This document shows, piece after piece, positions 1 through 11,348 of a DNA stretch of 64,000 nucleotides. A program made the position numbers and the translations under genes. The notes under the pieces were generated by a model. The model searched no databases. It worked only from the letters and a program-made list of their open reading frames with translations, and had not been told where the DNA came from. The stretch covers positions 124,001 to 188,000 of the forward strand of contig SAQE01000002.1 of the NCBI GenBank assembly GCA_004020545.1, read 5' to 3'. How positions within the stretch are numbered: the stretch's first letter is position 1; every line of letters begins with the position of its first letter. Source of the DNA: Mesorhizobium sp. (GTDB lineage: Bacteria > Pseudomonadota > Alphaproteobacteria > Rhizobiales > Rhizobiaceae).

Positions 1-423
1 TGGAATACGCGTATCGCAACCATCGAGCGCGACGGCATCGAGGCGATCGCCGATGGCGTGCTGAAAGTGTGGTTCACACCGGATTTCCACGCCAACCGCG
101 CCGCCGACCTCGCCGGCTGTCGCAACATGCTGATCAGGCAGGCGCTGCCCGGCTATATCGGCACCTGCACGGCGGTCCGCGACGCGGATTTCACCGACAG
201 CGCGCGCGGCATCGCGGTGCCGACACTCTGCATCGTCGGCGACCAGGACGGCTCGACGCCGCCCGATCTCGTCCGCGCGCTGGCCGACCTGATCCCCGGC
301 GCGCGCTTCGAAGTGATCCGCGGCGCCGGGCACATTCTCTGCATCGAGCAGCCCGACGCGCTTGTCGCCCTGATCCGCGACTTCGTCGCCTCGTTGCCTG
401 AGGGAAAGCAACTCCATGGATGA
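1..423 (+). CDS. pcaD: 3-oxoadipate enol-lactonase (PcaD), 5' truncated by window edge
   Basis: The reading frame is open from base 1, so only the C-terminal 140 residues are present. They show the end of an alpha/beta hydrolase: a beta-strand then the acid region (CIVGDQDGSTPP) and the catalytic histidine in GAGHILCIEQP. PcaD hydrolyses 3-oxoadipate enol-lactone to 3-oxoadipate in the protocatechuate branch of the beta-ketoadipate pathway, in the cytoplasm. The next gene, pcaC, starts 8 bases inside this one, and the order D-C-H-G-B is the known rhizobial and Agrobacterium operon. In those organisms a LysR regulator, PcaQ, lies upstream; that would be outside this window. The identification rests on both the fold and the operon. 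Confidence 0.93.
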   Translation, partial: WNTRIATIERDGIEAIADGVLKVWFTPDFHANRAADLAGCRNMLIRQALPGYIGTCTAVRDADFTDSARGIAVPTLCIVGDQDGSTPPDLVRALADLIPGARFEVIRGAGHILCIEQPDALVALIRDFVASLPEGKQLHG

Positions 424-817
424 TGCCTCCAAGAATGCCGCCAGGTACCGGACTGGGGTCGAGGTTCGCCGGTCCGTGCTCGGGAACCAGCATGTCGATC
501 GCGCCGAGGCTGCGGCAACCGATTTCGACCGGCCGTTCCAGCAGCTGATCACGGAGGCCGCCTGGGGAACGGTGTGGTCGCGCCCCGGCCTGTCGAAGCG
601 CGAGCGCTCGATCGTGACGCTGGCGCTGCTCGCAGCACTCGGCCATGACGAGGAACTGGCCATGCATGTGCGCGCCACCGCCAACACCGGGGCCTCGCGC
701 GACGACATCTGCGAGGCCTTCCTGCATGTCGCGATCTATGCCGGCGTGCCGGCGGCCAACCGCGCCTTCAAGATCGCCAAGGAGGTGTTCTCGCAAATGG
801 ACGATGCCCATGCCTGA
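416..817 (+). CDS. pcaC: 4-carboxymuconolactone decarboxylase
   Basis: This 133-residue protein has the usual size of stand-alone PcaC and carries the family core, [19 protein letters not shown] followed by the [14 protein letters not shown] helix. PcaC decarboxylates 4-carboxymuconolactone to 3-oxoadipate enol-lactone, the step just before PcaD. Its ATG lies inside the last codons of pcaD (8-base overlap) and its stop overlaps the start of pcaH, so the operon is translationally coupled. PcaC and PcaD are separate proteins here; some bacteria fuse them as PcaL. Confidence 0.95.
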   Translation: MDDASKNAARYRTGVEVRRSVLGNQHVDRAEAAATDFDRPFQQLITEAAWGTVWSRPGLSKRERSIVTLALLAALGHDEELAMHVRATANTGASRDDICEAFLHVAIYAGVPAANRAFKIAKEVFSQMDDAHA

Positions 818-1562
818 GCCCGCCTCCAACCGGGCACCGGAAACCGGCGCCTTCTTCCAGCGCGACCGCCATTGGCATCCGCCGGCATTCACGCCGGGCT
901 ATAAAAGCTCGGTGCTGCGCTCGCCGCAAAAGGCGTTGATCGCCTTCGACAACACGCTGTCGGAACTCACCGGCCCGGTGTTCGGCCATGCCATGCTCGG
1001 CGAGCTCGACAACGACCTGATCCACAATTTCGCCAGGCCCGGCGAGAGTGCCATCGGCGAGCGCATCATTGTCTACGGACGCGTGCTCGACGAGCGGGGC
1101 AGGGGCGTGCCCGGCGTGCTGCTCGAATTCTGGCAGGCCAATGCCGGGGGCCGCTACCGCCACAAGAAGGACGGCTATCTTGCGCCGCTCGATCCGAATT
1201 TCGGCGGCTGCGGCCGCGCCATCACCGGCGAGGACGGCGGCTATGCCTTTCGCACCGTCAGGCCCGGACCCTATCCCTGGCCGAACGGGCCGAATGACTG
1301 GCGGCCGGCGCATATCCATTTTTCCGCGTTCGGCCACGGCTTCGCGCAGCGGCTGATCACGCAGATGTATTTCGAAGGCGACCCGCTGATCTGGCGCTGC
1401 CCGATCGTCGGCGGCATTTCCAACAAGCGAGCCGTGGAAGCGCTGATCGCCGCGCTCGACATGCAGTCGACGATCCCGATGGACGCGCTTGCCTACAAGT
1501 TCGACATCGTGCTGCGCGGGCGGCGCTCGACGCTGTTCGAGAACAGGCCGGAGGGCAATTGA
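810..1562 (+). CDS. pcaH: Protocatechuate 3,4-dioxygenase beta subunit
   Basis: PcaH carries the non-haem Fe(III) of the intradiol dioxygenase that opens protocatechuate to 3-carboxy-cis,cis-muconate. With the start used here (250 residues) the four iron ligands are visible: Tyr116 in GRYRH, Tyr155 in PYPW, and His168 and His170 in RPAHIHFS. The N-terminal stretch [18 protein letters not shown] is typical of the beta subunit. A second in-frame ATG lies two codons upstream at 804, so either start is possible; both overlap the end of pcaC. The stop overlaps the pcaG start (TGATG), which fits the equimolar alpha/beta enzyme. Confidence 0.96.
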   Translation: MPEPASNRAPETGAFFQRDRHWHPPAFTPGYKSSVLRSPQKALIAFDNTLSELTGPVFGHAMLGELDNDLIHNFARPGESAIGERIIVYGRVLDERGRGVPGVLLEFWQANAGGRYRHKKDGYLAPLDPNFGGCGRAITGEDGGYAFRTVRPGPYPWPNGPNDWRPAHIHFSAFGHGFAQRLITQMYFEGDPLIWRCPIVGGISNKRAVEALIAALDMQSTIPMDALAYKFDIVLRGRRSTLFENRPEGN

Positions 1563-2176
1563 TGGCACAGTCGCTCGACCGGCTGAAGGAAAGCCCTTCG
1601 CAGACCGCGGGACCCTATGTGCATATCGGGCTGACGCCGAATTTCTGCGGCATCGGCGGCGTCTACGACAGCGATCTTGGCTCCGCAATGGTCAACGGTG
1701 AGACCAAGGGCGAGCGCATCGAATTGCGCATCCGCGTGCTCGACGGCACCGGCACGCCGCTCAAGGACGCGCTGATCGAGATCTGGCAGGCTGACGCCGC
1801 CGGACTCTACAATTCGCCTGCCGAAATGCGCGGCGCGGCCGACCCGAATTTCCAGGGCTGGGGCCGCCAGCCGACCGACATGGAAACCGGCGTGTGCCTG
1901 TTCCAGACGATCAAGCCGGGCCGCGTGCCGTTCCGCGACGGCCGGCTGATGGCGCCGCATACCACGCTGTGGATTGTGGCGCGCGGCATCAATATCGGCC
2001 TGCATACCAGGCTCTATTTTTCCGACGAGGAGGAGGCCAATGCCGAGGACCCGATCCTGGCGCGCATCGAGCACCGCGTTCGGGTGCCGACGCTGATCGC
2101 CGAGCGCCAGGGCGACACCTACGTCTTCGACGTCCACCTGCAAGGCGAGAAGGAGACGGTCTTCTTCGACAGCTGA
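1562..2176 (+). CDS. pcaG: Protocatechuate 3,4-dioxygenase alpha subunit
   Basis: This 204-residue protein shares the intradiol dioxygenase fold with PcaH (IEIWQADAAGLY, DPNFQGWGR, and a TIKPGRVPF strand) but lacks the His-x-His iron pair: the matching place reads APHTTLWIVARG. That is normal for the alpha subunit, which shapes the active site and does not hold iron. The N-terminal SPSQTAGPYVHIGLTP is a family hallmark. The ATG overlaps the pcaH stop by one base. A TTG one codon upstream is also open but less likely. It works as the (alpha-beta)n complex with PcaH in the cytoplasm. Confidence 0.95.
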   Translation: MAQSLDRLKESPSQTAGPYVHIGLTPNFCGIGGVYDSDLGSAMVNGETKGERIELRIRVLDGTGTPLKDALIEIWQADAAGLYNSPAEMRGAADPNFQGWGRQPTDMETGVCLFQTIKPGRVPFRDGRLMAPHTTLWIVARGINIGLHTRLYFSDEEEANAEDPILARIEHRVRVPTLIAERQGDTYVFDVHLQGEKETVFFDS

Positions 2177-2187
2177 CCGTGGCCGAC

Positions 2188-4412
<2,225 letters not shown>

Positions 4413-4425
4413 TCGACTGGAGCGG

Positions 4426-5631
<1,206 letters not shown>

Positions 5632-6435
5632 CTATGCAGCTTTCCCTTTGGCGGTCCCTTGATGCGCCGCCTTGGTGCGGGCCTGCAGGTCACGCAATGT
5701 CTTCAGCTCGAGTTCCGTCGGCGCCGGCGTCTCGTCAAGGGCCTCGGCAAATCTTACGACCCAGCCACAGGTCGCCTGCACCTCTTCGCGGGTGACGCCG
5801 GGATGCAGCGACACGACAGTGAATTCCTTGGTCACGGGGTCCGGTTTCCAGATGGCGAGGTCGGTGATCAAAAGCGTCGGGCCGGCGGTGTCGATGCCGA
5901 GGCGCTGGCGATGATCGCCGCCGTCGCCATGGCCGAAGGAGGTGAAAAAATCGATCTTCTCGACCATGCCGCGTTTCGACTGCGCCATGGTGATGTAGAC
6001 CTGTCTCGACGAGGTGGCGATCTCCGGCGCGCCGCCGCCGCCGGGAAGGCGGGTCTTCGGGTGCGCGTAGTCGCCGATGACGGTGGTGTTGATGTTGCCG
6101 AACTTGTCGAGCTGGGCCGCACCCAGGAAGCCGATCGAGATGCGGCCACCCTGCAGCCAGTAGCGGAACATCTCCGGCACCGCGACCGTGGTCACTGCCG
6201 TCTCGCACAATTCGCCATCGCCGATCGACAGCGGCAGAACGTCGGGCGCTGTGCCGATGGTGCCGCTTTCATAAATCAGCGTAATGTCCGGCGCTTGCGT
6301 CAGCCGCGCGACGTTGCAGGCGGCCGATGGCGCGCCGATGCCGACGAAGCAGACATCGTCGTTTCTCAGCGCGCGGCTGGCGGCAATCGTCATCATCTCG
6401 TTAGGCGTGAAGCCCAGATTGTCGGCGTCGCTCAT
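5632..6435 (-). CDS. pcaJ: 3-oxoadipate CoA-transferase beta subunit
   Basis: This 267-residue protein is a family I CoA-transferase beta subunit. Glu56 in LIYESGTIG matches the ESG glutamate that carries CoA in glutaconate-type transferases. With PcaI it moves CoA from succinyl-CoA to 3-oxoadipate. The frame is open further upstream, but the start is set at the ATG overlapping the pcaI stop (ATGA). It is longer than the classical Pseudomonas PcaJ (about 215 residues) and looks like the GctB type. Function is taken mainly from its place between pcaI and pcaF. Confidence 0.9.
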   Translation of the reverse strand: MSDADNLGFTPNEMMTIAASRALRNDDVCFVGIGAPSAACNVARLTQAPDITLIYESGTIGTAPDVLPLSIGDGELCETAVTTVAVPEMFRYWLQGGRISIGFLGAAQLDKFGNINTTVIGDYAHPKTRLPGGGGAPEIATSSRQVYITMAQSKRGMVEKIDFFTSFGHGDGGDHRQRLGIDTAGPTLLITDLAIWKPDPVTKEFTVVSLHPGVTREEVQATCGWVVRFAEALDETPAPTELELKTLRDLQARTKAAHQGTAKGKAA

Positions 6436-7289
6436 GTGGCCTTCCTCAGATGCTCGACGCGGGCGGCGAAGTCGTCCGCGGTGCTCTCGATGACGTTCTT
6501 CCGCATCCAAGCCTGGAAGCGGTCGCGGTCGGCGGCGATTTCGTCCCATTCGAGATAGGCTGCGTTGTCGCGCTCATAGTAGCCATGCGTGTAGGAGGGG
6601 TGGGAGCCGCCGGGCACCACCGTGATCGCCGCGATCGTCCAGCTCGGCAGGACGGTGAGGTTGGGGTGGAGATCGTCGAAATTGTCGACCACTTCCTCGA
6701 CCGTGACCACCGCACGCTTTGCCGCCAGTACGGCTTCCTTCTGGATGCCGATGATGCCTTCGACCAGCACATTGCCTTTCTTGTCGGCCTTTTGGGCGTG
6801 GATGAAGGTGACGTCGGGTCGGATCGCTGGAACGGCGGCGAGCACCTCTCCGGTGAACGGACACGTGACCGATTTGATGTTTGGATTGACGGCGGCTAGA
6901 CCCGCGCCGCGATAGCCGCGAAACGCCGCGCAGGGCAGGCCAGCGGCACCCGCCTCATAGGCGTTGGCCATACCGGCGTGGCTGTGCTCCTCGACCTCGA
7001 TCGCGCGCGGAAAGCCGTTTTCGATGGCGTCGCGAACGCGCCTGAGCAGGCCGACGCCCGGATTGCCGAGATAGGAGAAGACGATCTTCCTCGCCATGCC
7101 CATGCCGATCATCTGGTCGTAGATCAGGTCGGGCGTCATGCGGATCAGCGTCAGATCGCGGAAGCCCTGGCGGATCGCCTCATGCGCCGCGGCGGTCGGG
7201 ATCAGATGGGTGAAGCCTTCGAAGGCGACTGAATCGCCGTCATACAAATTCTCCGCAACGGCCTCTTTCAGCGGCAGGAACTTGACCAT
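6432..7289 (-). CDS. pcaI: 3-oxoadipate CoA-transferase alpha subunit
   Basis: A 285-residue CoA-transferase alpha subunit, starting MVKFLPLKEAV and showing the family stretches GDSVAFEGFTHLIP and TFIHAQKADKKGNVLVEG. It partners PcaJ in activating 3-oxoadipate. The longest open frame adds 14 residues; the internal ATG at 7289 is chosen because the family begins there and the upstream part contains an operator-like palindrome. It is first in the pcaIJF operon and divergent from the IclR gene pcaR, the arrangement in which S. meliloti PcaR controls pcaIJF. Size and sequence resemble glutaconate CoA-transferase subunit A more than Pseudomonas PcaI. Confidence 0.9.
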   Translation of the reverse strand: MVKFLPLKEAVAENLYDGDSVAFEGFTHLIPTAAAHEAIRQGFRDLTLIRMTPDLIYDQMIGMGMARKIVFSYLGNPGVGLLRRVRDAIENGFPRAIEVEEHSHAGMANAYEAGAAGLPCAAFRGYRGAGLAAVNPNIKSVTCPFTGEVLAAVPAIRPDVTFIHAQKADKKGNVLVEGIIGIQKEAVLAAKRAVVTVEEVVDNFDDLHPNLTVLPSWTIAAITVVPGGSHPSYTHGYYERDNAAYLEWDEIAADRDRFQAWMRKNVIESTADDFAARVEHLRKAT

Positions 7290-7314
7290 TGTGGCGGCTC
7301 CGGAGATTGAAAAA

Positions 7315-7329
7315 GTTCGTATTGCGAAC
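7315..7329. promoter_or_regulatory. Candidate PcaR (IclR) operator between pcaI and pcaR
   Basis: GTTCGTATTGCGAAC is an inverted repeat with 5-base arms and a 5-base centre, 25 bases upstream of the pcaI start and 68 bases from the pcaR start. IclR proteins commonly bind such pseudo-palindromes in the divergent gap. A possible -10 for pcaI (TATAGA on the minus strand, 7336-7341) lies just upstream, so the site would sit at the start of transcription. The regulator assignment is inferred. Confidence 0.55.
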
Positions 7330-7397
7330 ATAAGTTCTATATGGGATATTTCTAGCTTGACGCTCCGTGCAGAGTCAACGCCAGCGTGGGACCGCCC

Positions 7398-8168
7398 ATG
7401 GAAGACGTGCCAGTATCACGCGATCATGTCGGCTCGCTGGAGCGCGGCCTGGCGGTGATGGAGATCCTCGCTCGCCATCCGCTTGGTATGACGCTGACAG
7501 AGATGGCCGAGGAGGCAGGCCTGACGCGCGCCGGCGCACGCCGTTTCCTGCTGACGTTGGTAGCCACTGGCTATGCGACGCAATCCGGCCGGCTGTTTTC
7601 GCTATCGCCGCGTCTCTTGACCGTCGCCCGGACGTGGCTCGGCGGGGCATCGCTGTGGACGTTCGCGATGCCGATCATGCGCGAGGTGGCCGGGCGGTTC
7701 GATGAAGCCTGTAATGCGGCGGTGCTGTCGGGCGAGGACGTCGTCTATGTCGCGCGCATCCCCGGCCGCCGGATATTGAGCGTCGCGCTCGACATCGGCA
7801 CGAGGCTGCCTGCCTACTGCACCTCGATGGGTCGCGTGCTGCTCTCCGGCCTGGCGGTGGAGGAGTTGAAGGCTTTTCTCGGGGAAGCGACGATCGAGCG
7901 GCGGACGCCGAAGACGATCACCAGCCGTGCTGCGCTGGGCAAGGCCATCGACAAGGCGAGGGCGGATGGCTTCGCCGTCGTCGACGAGGAACTGGAGCTC
8001 GGCCTGCGCTCGATCGCCGTGCCGGTCAACGACCGCGCCGGCCGTACCGTCGCCGCTATCAACGTCTCGACGCAGTCGGCGCGCTTCTCGGTCGAGGCAA
8101 TGGAACGCGAGATCCTGCCGGTGCTGCTGCAGGCCAGGCAGCGTGTAGAGGCGTTTTTCTTCGTTTGA
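7398..8168 (+). CDS. pcaR: IclR family regulator of the beta-ketoadipate pathway
   Basis: The protein (256 residues) has the N-terminal winged helix of IclR regulators (LERGLAVMEILARHP, then LTEMAEEAGLTRAGARRFL) and the C-terminal effector domain (YCTSMGRVLLSGL, ELGLRSIAVPVND). IclR proteins of this type (PcaR, PobR, PcaU) sense pathway aromatics or beta-ketoadipate. Its divergence from pcaIJF is the rhizobial PcaR arrangement. The frame also has a GTG four codons upstream (7386). That it is PcaR and not PobR is inferred from the neighbours. Confidence 0.85.
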   Translation: MEDVPVSRDHVGSLERGLAVMEILARHPLGMTLTEMAEEAGLTRAGARRFLLTLVATGYATQSGRLFSLSPRLLTVARTWLGGASLWTFAMPIMREVAGRFDEACNAAVLSGEDVVYVARIPGRRILSVALDIGTRLPAYCTSMGRVLLSGLAVEELKAFLGEATIERRTPKTITSRAALGKAIDKARADGFAVVDEELELGLRSIAVPVNDRAGRTVAAINVSTQSARFSVEAMEREILPVLLQARQRVEAFFFV

Positions 8169-8293
8169 CGGCGGCCAATCCGCTCGCTGGCACGTTTGAG
8201 CCTCCCTCAGCATGATATCTTCGTCCCACTGTGTGCCTGGTTGCAAAAGCCATGACGCTGATGCTGGAAGCAAACCGTTGAGAGGCCAGACCG

Positions 8294-9487
8294 GTGGAGC
8301 GGATACATCCGGCGATTTTTCTCTTTGCCGCCCGCGCCCTGCGGGATTTCGGCGACGGATTCGTGGCCGTACTGTTGCCCGTCTACCTGCTTGCCCTCGG
8401 ATTCTCCCCTCTGCAGGCCGGGGTTATCGCCACGGCATCGCTGCTTGGTTCCGCGCTGCTGACCATAGGTGTCGGGTTCCTCGGCGCCAGACACGATCAT
8501 CGTCAACTCCTGCTGGCCGGCGCTGGTTTGATGATTGCTACTGGCGTGGCCTTCGCCGTTGTCCATGACTACGCTTTGCTGTTGGTCGTCGCGCTCGCCG
8601 GCACGATCAATCCCTCGGCCGGCAGCGTCAGTGTGTTCGTGCCACTGGAGCACGCGGTGCTCACGCGCGAGGTCACAGAGCGTGAGCGCACTAGGATGTT
8701 CTCGCGCTACAGTCTCGTGGGCGCGTTCGCAGGCGCCGCAGGCGGACTCGCTGCGGGGATACCTGACCTTCTGGCGCCGGTTGGCCTCTGCCGGCTTGCC
8801 GGCGTCAAGGCCATGTTCGTCCTTTACGCGCTTCTCGGTCTGCTCGGTGGTTCGCTCTACGCGTGCATCCCGCGCCGCCCGGCACCGGCTACCGACGCAG
8901 CCGCAGCGCTCGGCCCCTCGCGCTACGTTGTCTTCAAGCTTGCGGCGCTGTTCAGTCTCGATGCCTTCGCGGGAGGCTTCGTCGTCCAGTCGCTGCTCGC
9001 CCTTTGGCTTTTCGAGCAATTCAACCTTTCGCTTTCGCAGGCAGGTGTTTTCTTCTTCTGGTCGGGCGTGCTGTCGGCGCTCTCGTTTCCTGTGGCCGCC
9101 CGACTGTCGCGGCGCATCGGCTTGATCAACACGATGGTATTCACGCACATTCCGTCCAGCATCGCCCTGATGTTGGCGGCGCTGGCGCCAACGCTCCCGT
9201 TGGCGCTTGTCCTCCTGTTGATCCGGGCCGCTCTGTCGCAGATGGATGTGCCGACCCGCTCGTCCTACGTAATGGCCGTTGTCACGGAGGCGGAGCGGGC
9301 CGCCGCCGCGAGCTTCACGTCGGTGCCGCGCAGTCTGGCCGCCTCGGCCAGCCCTGTGCTTGCGGGCGCTCTCTTCGCTGCTTCGTTCCGAGCATGGCCA
9401 CTGCTCATCTGCGGGGCGCTGAAGATCGTCTACGATTTGCTGCTGCTGATGCAGTTCCGAGGGCTGAAGCCGCCGGAAGAACGCTGA
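8294..9487 (+). CDS. MFS transporter, substrate unknown
   Basis: A 397-residue hydrophobic protein with about twelve membrane segments, typical of the major facilitator superfamily. The loop between segments 2 and 3 (GFLGARHDHRQLLLAGA) is a degenerate form of the MFS motif A. It starts with GTG (MERIHPAIFLFAARAL). The gaps on both sides (125 and 95 bases) suggest it is transcribed alone. Its place next to pcaR suggests, but does not show, a link to aromatic acid transport; a drug or sugar exporter is equally possible. Confidence 0.7.
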   Translation: MERIHPAIFLFAARALRDFGDGFVAVLLPVYLLALGFSPLQAGVIATASLLGSALLTIGVGFLGARHDHRQLLLAGAGLMIATGVAFAVVHDYALLLVVALAGTINPSAGSVSVFVPLEHAVLTREVTERERTRMFSRYSLVGAFAGAAGGLAAGIPDLLAPVGLCRLAGVKAMFVLYALLGLLGGSLYACIPRRPAPATDAAAALGPSRYVVFKLAALFSLDAFAGGFVVQSLLALWLFEQFNLSLSQAGVFFFWSGVLSALSFPVAARLSRRIGLINTMVFTHIPSSIALMLAALAPTLPLALVLLLIRAALSQMDVPTRSSYVMAVVTEAERAAAASFTSVPRSLAASASPVLAGALFAASFRAWPLLICGALKIVYDLLLLMQFRGLKPPEER

Positions 9488-9544
9488 TGAAGATTGCCGT
9501 CTCGCGGATTTTTCGCGATTGACGTCGCCCTTCAAATCCCATAT

Positions 9545-9575
9545 TGAACAGGATTATACAGGTTCACTGAACAGG
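9545..9575. promoter_or_regulatory. Candidate GntR operator upstream of the ADP-ribosylglycohydrolase cluster
   Basis: TGAACAGG occurs twice as a direct repeat (9545-9552 and 9568-9575), and between the copies lies GTTCA, giving the palindrome GTTCACTGAAC at 9562-9572 and a wider TGAAC/GTTCA pair at 9545 and 9562. The block ends 7 bases before the GntR start codon, which fits autoregulation and control of the whole downstream cluster. The pairing of this site with the adjacent regulator is inferred from position. Confidence 0.5.
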
Positions 9576-9582
9576 TATTGAT

Positions 9583-10308
9583 ATGGCCCGTCGCGCGACG
9601 CAGCTCACCCCCGGAACGGGCAAGCCCGAGCAGATCGCGACGGTTCTGGAGCACGAGATCCGCTCCGGCGTGCTCGGCTTCGGCGATCGCCTGCAGAGCG
9701 AGAGCGAGCTCGTCCAGCGCTTCTCAGTCAGCCGCAACACGGTTCGCAAAGGGCTGGAAGAGCTTTCCAGCCGCGGGCTCATCACCACCAAGGTCGGCAT
9801 AGGTTCCTTCGTTACTTTCGACGGCATGCCGGTCGATGACGCGATCGGCTGGTCGCGGGCGCTTGCCAATGCAGGCGCCAATGCCGAGACCCGGACGTTG
9901 AGGCTCGAGATCATCGAGGACGCCGAGCTCGCGGCAAGACTTGGTGTCGGGAACCCGTCCTTCATCGCCGTCGACCGTGTGCGCAGCAATGCCGATGACG
10001 GCCATGCCATTTCGATCGAGCGCAGCCGCTTGCCCTTGTCGCCGGAACTGGAAGACGTGCCGCTGCGCGGCCTTCGAGAAGGCTCGCTGCACCAGACGCT
10101 GCGCGGGGCAGGGCTGGTGCCCGACCATGGCGAGGAATGGGTCGACATCGAAATGCTGAGCGCCGCCGACGCAGCCATTCTCGATTGCGCTCCAGGCACG
10201 CCCTTCCTGCGCACGCGCCGTCTGACGCGTGCCGCCGACGGGCGCGCCGTCGAATTCGTCACCAGCCTGCTCAATCCGGCGCATTTCGCATTGCATCTGG
10301 AGTTCTGA
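9583..10308 (+). CDS. GntR family regulator with UTRA sensor domain
   Basis: Residues 12-75 form the winged helix of GntR proteins (LEHEIRSGVLGFGDRLQSE, then LVQRFSVSRNTVRKGLEEL and GLITTKVGIGSFV). The rest (about 85-241) is a UTRA ligand-binding domain of the HutC subfamily, with FIAVDRVRS and SIERSRLPLSPEL in the expected places. HutC-type regulators repress transport and catabolic genes until a small metabolite binds. The ADP-ribosylglycohydrolase gene follows after 2 bases and the same strand continues to 20616. The ligand is unknown; a sugar, cyclitol or amine derivative would fit the neighbours. Confidence 0.88.
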   Translation: MARRATQLTPGTGKPEQIATVLEHEIRSGVLGFGDRLQSESELVQRFSVSRNTVRKGLEELSSRGLITTKVGIGSFVTFDGMPVDDAIGWSRALANAGANAETRTLRLEIIEDAELAARLGVGNPSFIAVDRVRSNADDGHAISIERSRLPLSPELEDVPLRGLREGSLHQTLRGAGLVPDHGEEWVDIEMLSAADAAILDCAPGTPFLRTRRLTRAADGRAVEFVTSLLNPAHFALHLEF

Positions 10309-10310
10309 GC

Positions 10311-11348
10311 ATGGCGGACGCAGCCGGGATGATGGACCGGGCAATGGGTGCGCTGATCGGAGGAGCGCTTGGCGATGCGCTGGGCATGCCGACGCAGCTT
10401 TTATCCCCGACCCGCATCGCCGAGCTCTATGGGCATGTCGAGGATTTCGTCGCGCCGACTGCCGACCATCCGGTGTCGAAGGGGCTGCCGGCCGGCACTA
10501 TTACCGACGACACCGAACAGGCACTGCTGCTCGGGCGAATCCTGGTCAGCTCCGGCGAACGTTTCGACCACGCGCGCTGGGTCAACGCGCTGCTCGACTG
10601 GGAACGCGACGTGAAGGCGCGCGGCAGCTACGACTTGCTCGGACCATCGACAAAGCGCGCCATCGACGCGATCAATGAGGGCGTGCCGGCCGAAGAGGCG
10701 GGACGCAGCGGCGACACCAACGGCGCGGCGATGCGTATCGCGCCTGTCGGCATCATGATGCCGCTGGAGCCGCTCGACGCGCTGGTCGCCAAGGTGGCAG
10801 AGACCTGCCGGGCGACGCACAACACCTCGATCGCCATTGCCTCCGCCGCTGCCGTTGCGGCTGCTGTGAGCAGCGGCGTTGCCGGCAGCGACTGGCGCGC
10901 GGCTTCCGAGCGCGCCGTCGCGGCGGCGCGGTTGGGGGCGACGCTCGGCCATTGGGTCACCGGCGGCGATATTGCGGCCCGCATTGCCTGGGCGCAGGAC
11001 CTCGTGCGCGGCAAGTTGGAGCAGGATGCAATCAAGCTGATTGTCGACCTGATCGGCACGGGCGTCGCCAGTCAGGAATCGGTGCCGGCGGCATTCGCCG
11101 TACTGGAGGTTGCTGAAGGCGATGCGTGGCGGTCGGCCGTCATCAGCGCCAATCTCGGCGGCGACACCGACACGATCGGCGCCATTGCCGCCGGCATGGC
11201 CGGCGCCTGTGCCGGCCTATCGCGCCTGCCTCGGGAACGCATCGCAGAATTGAAGGGCATCGACGTCGCAGAGGTCCGCGCGCTGGTCAACGATCTGGTC
11301 GCGGCGCGGGTCGAGAGCGGCGGATCCGGGAAGGAGGCAGCCGCATGA
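10311..11348 (+). CDS. ADP-ribosylglycohydrolase family protein
   Basis: A 345-residue ARH/DraG-fold protein. The dinuclear-metal motifs are all present: GALIGGALGDALGMP near residue 10, TITDDTEQALLLGR near 63, SGDTNGAAMRIAPVG near 130 and GGDTDTIGAIAAG near 280. Characterised members cut N- or O-glycosidic bonds to ribose in ADP-ribosylated targets. It lies between a GntR regulator and a sugar kinase and just before an ABC importer, so a catabolic glycosidase role is more likely than removal of a protein modification. This is an inference. Its stop overlaps the kinase ATG by four bases (ATGA), so the two are coupled. Confidence 0.87.
   Translation: MADAAGMMDRAMGALIGGALGDALGMPTQLLSPTRIAELYGHVEDFVAPTADHPVSKGLPAGTITDDTEQALLLGRILVSSGERFDHARWVNALLDWERDVKARGSYDLLGPSTKRAIDAINEGVPAEEAGRSGDTNGAAMRIAPVGIMMPLEPLDALVAKVAETCRATHNTSIAIASAAAVAAAVSSGVAGSDWRAASERAVAAARLGATLGHWVTGGDIAARIAWAQDLVRGKLEQDAIKLIVDLIGTGVASQESVPAAFAVLEVAEGDAWRSAVISANLGGDTDTIGAIAAGMAGACAGLSRLPRERIAELKGIDVAEVRALVNDLVAARVESGGSGKEAAA

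Noticed and set aside
8207-9535. Long open frame (442 codons) on the minus strand opposite the MFS gene
   Set aside because: Its translation is very rich in Arg, Gln, Glu and His with no family pattern, while the + strand gives a clean membrane protein. It is the mirror of a GC-rich coding strand.
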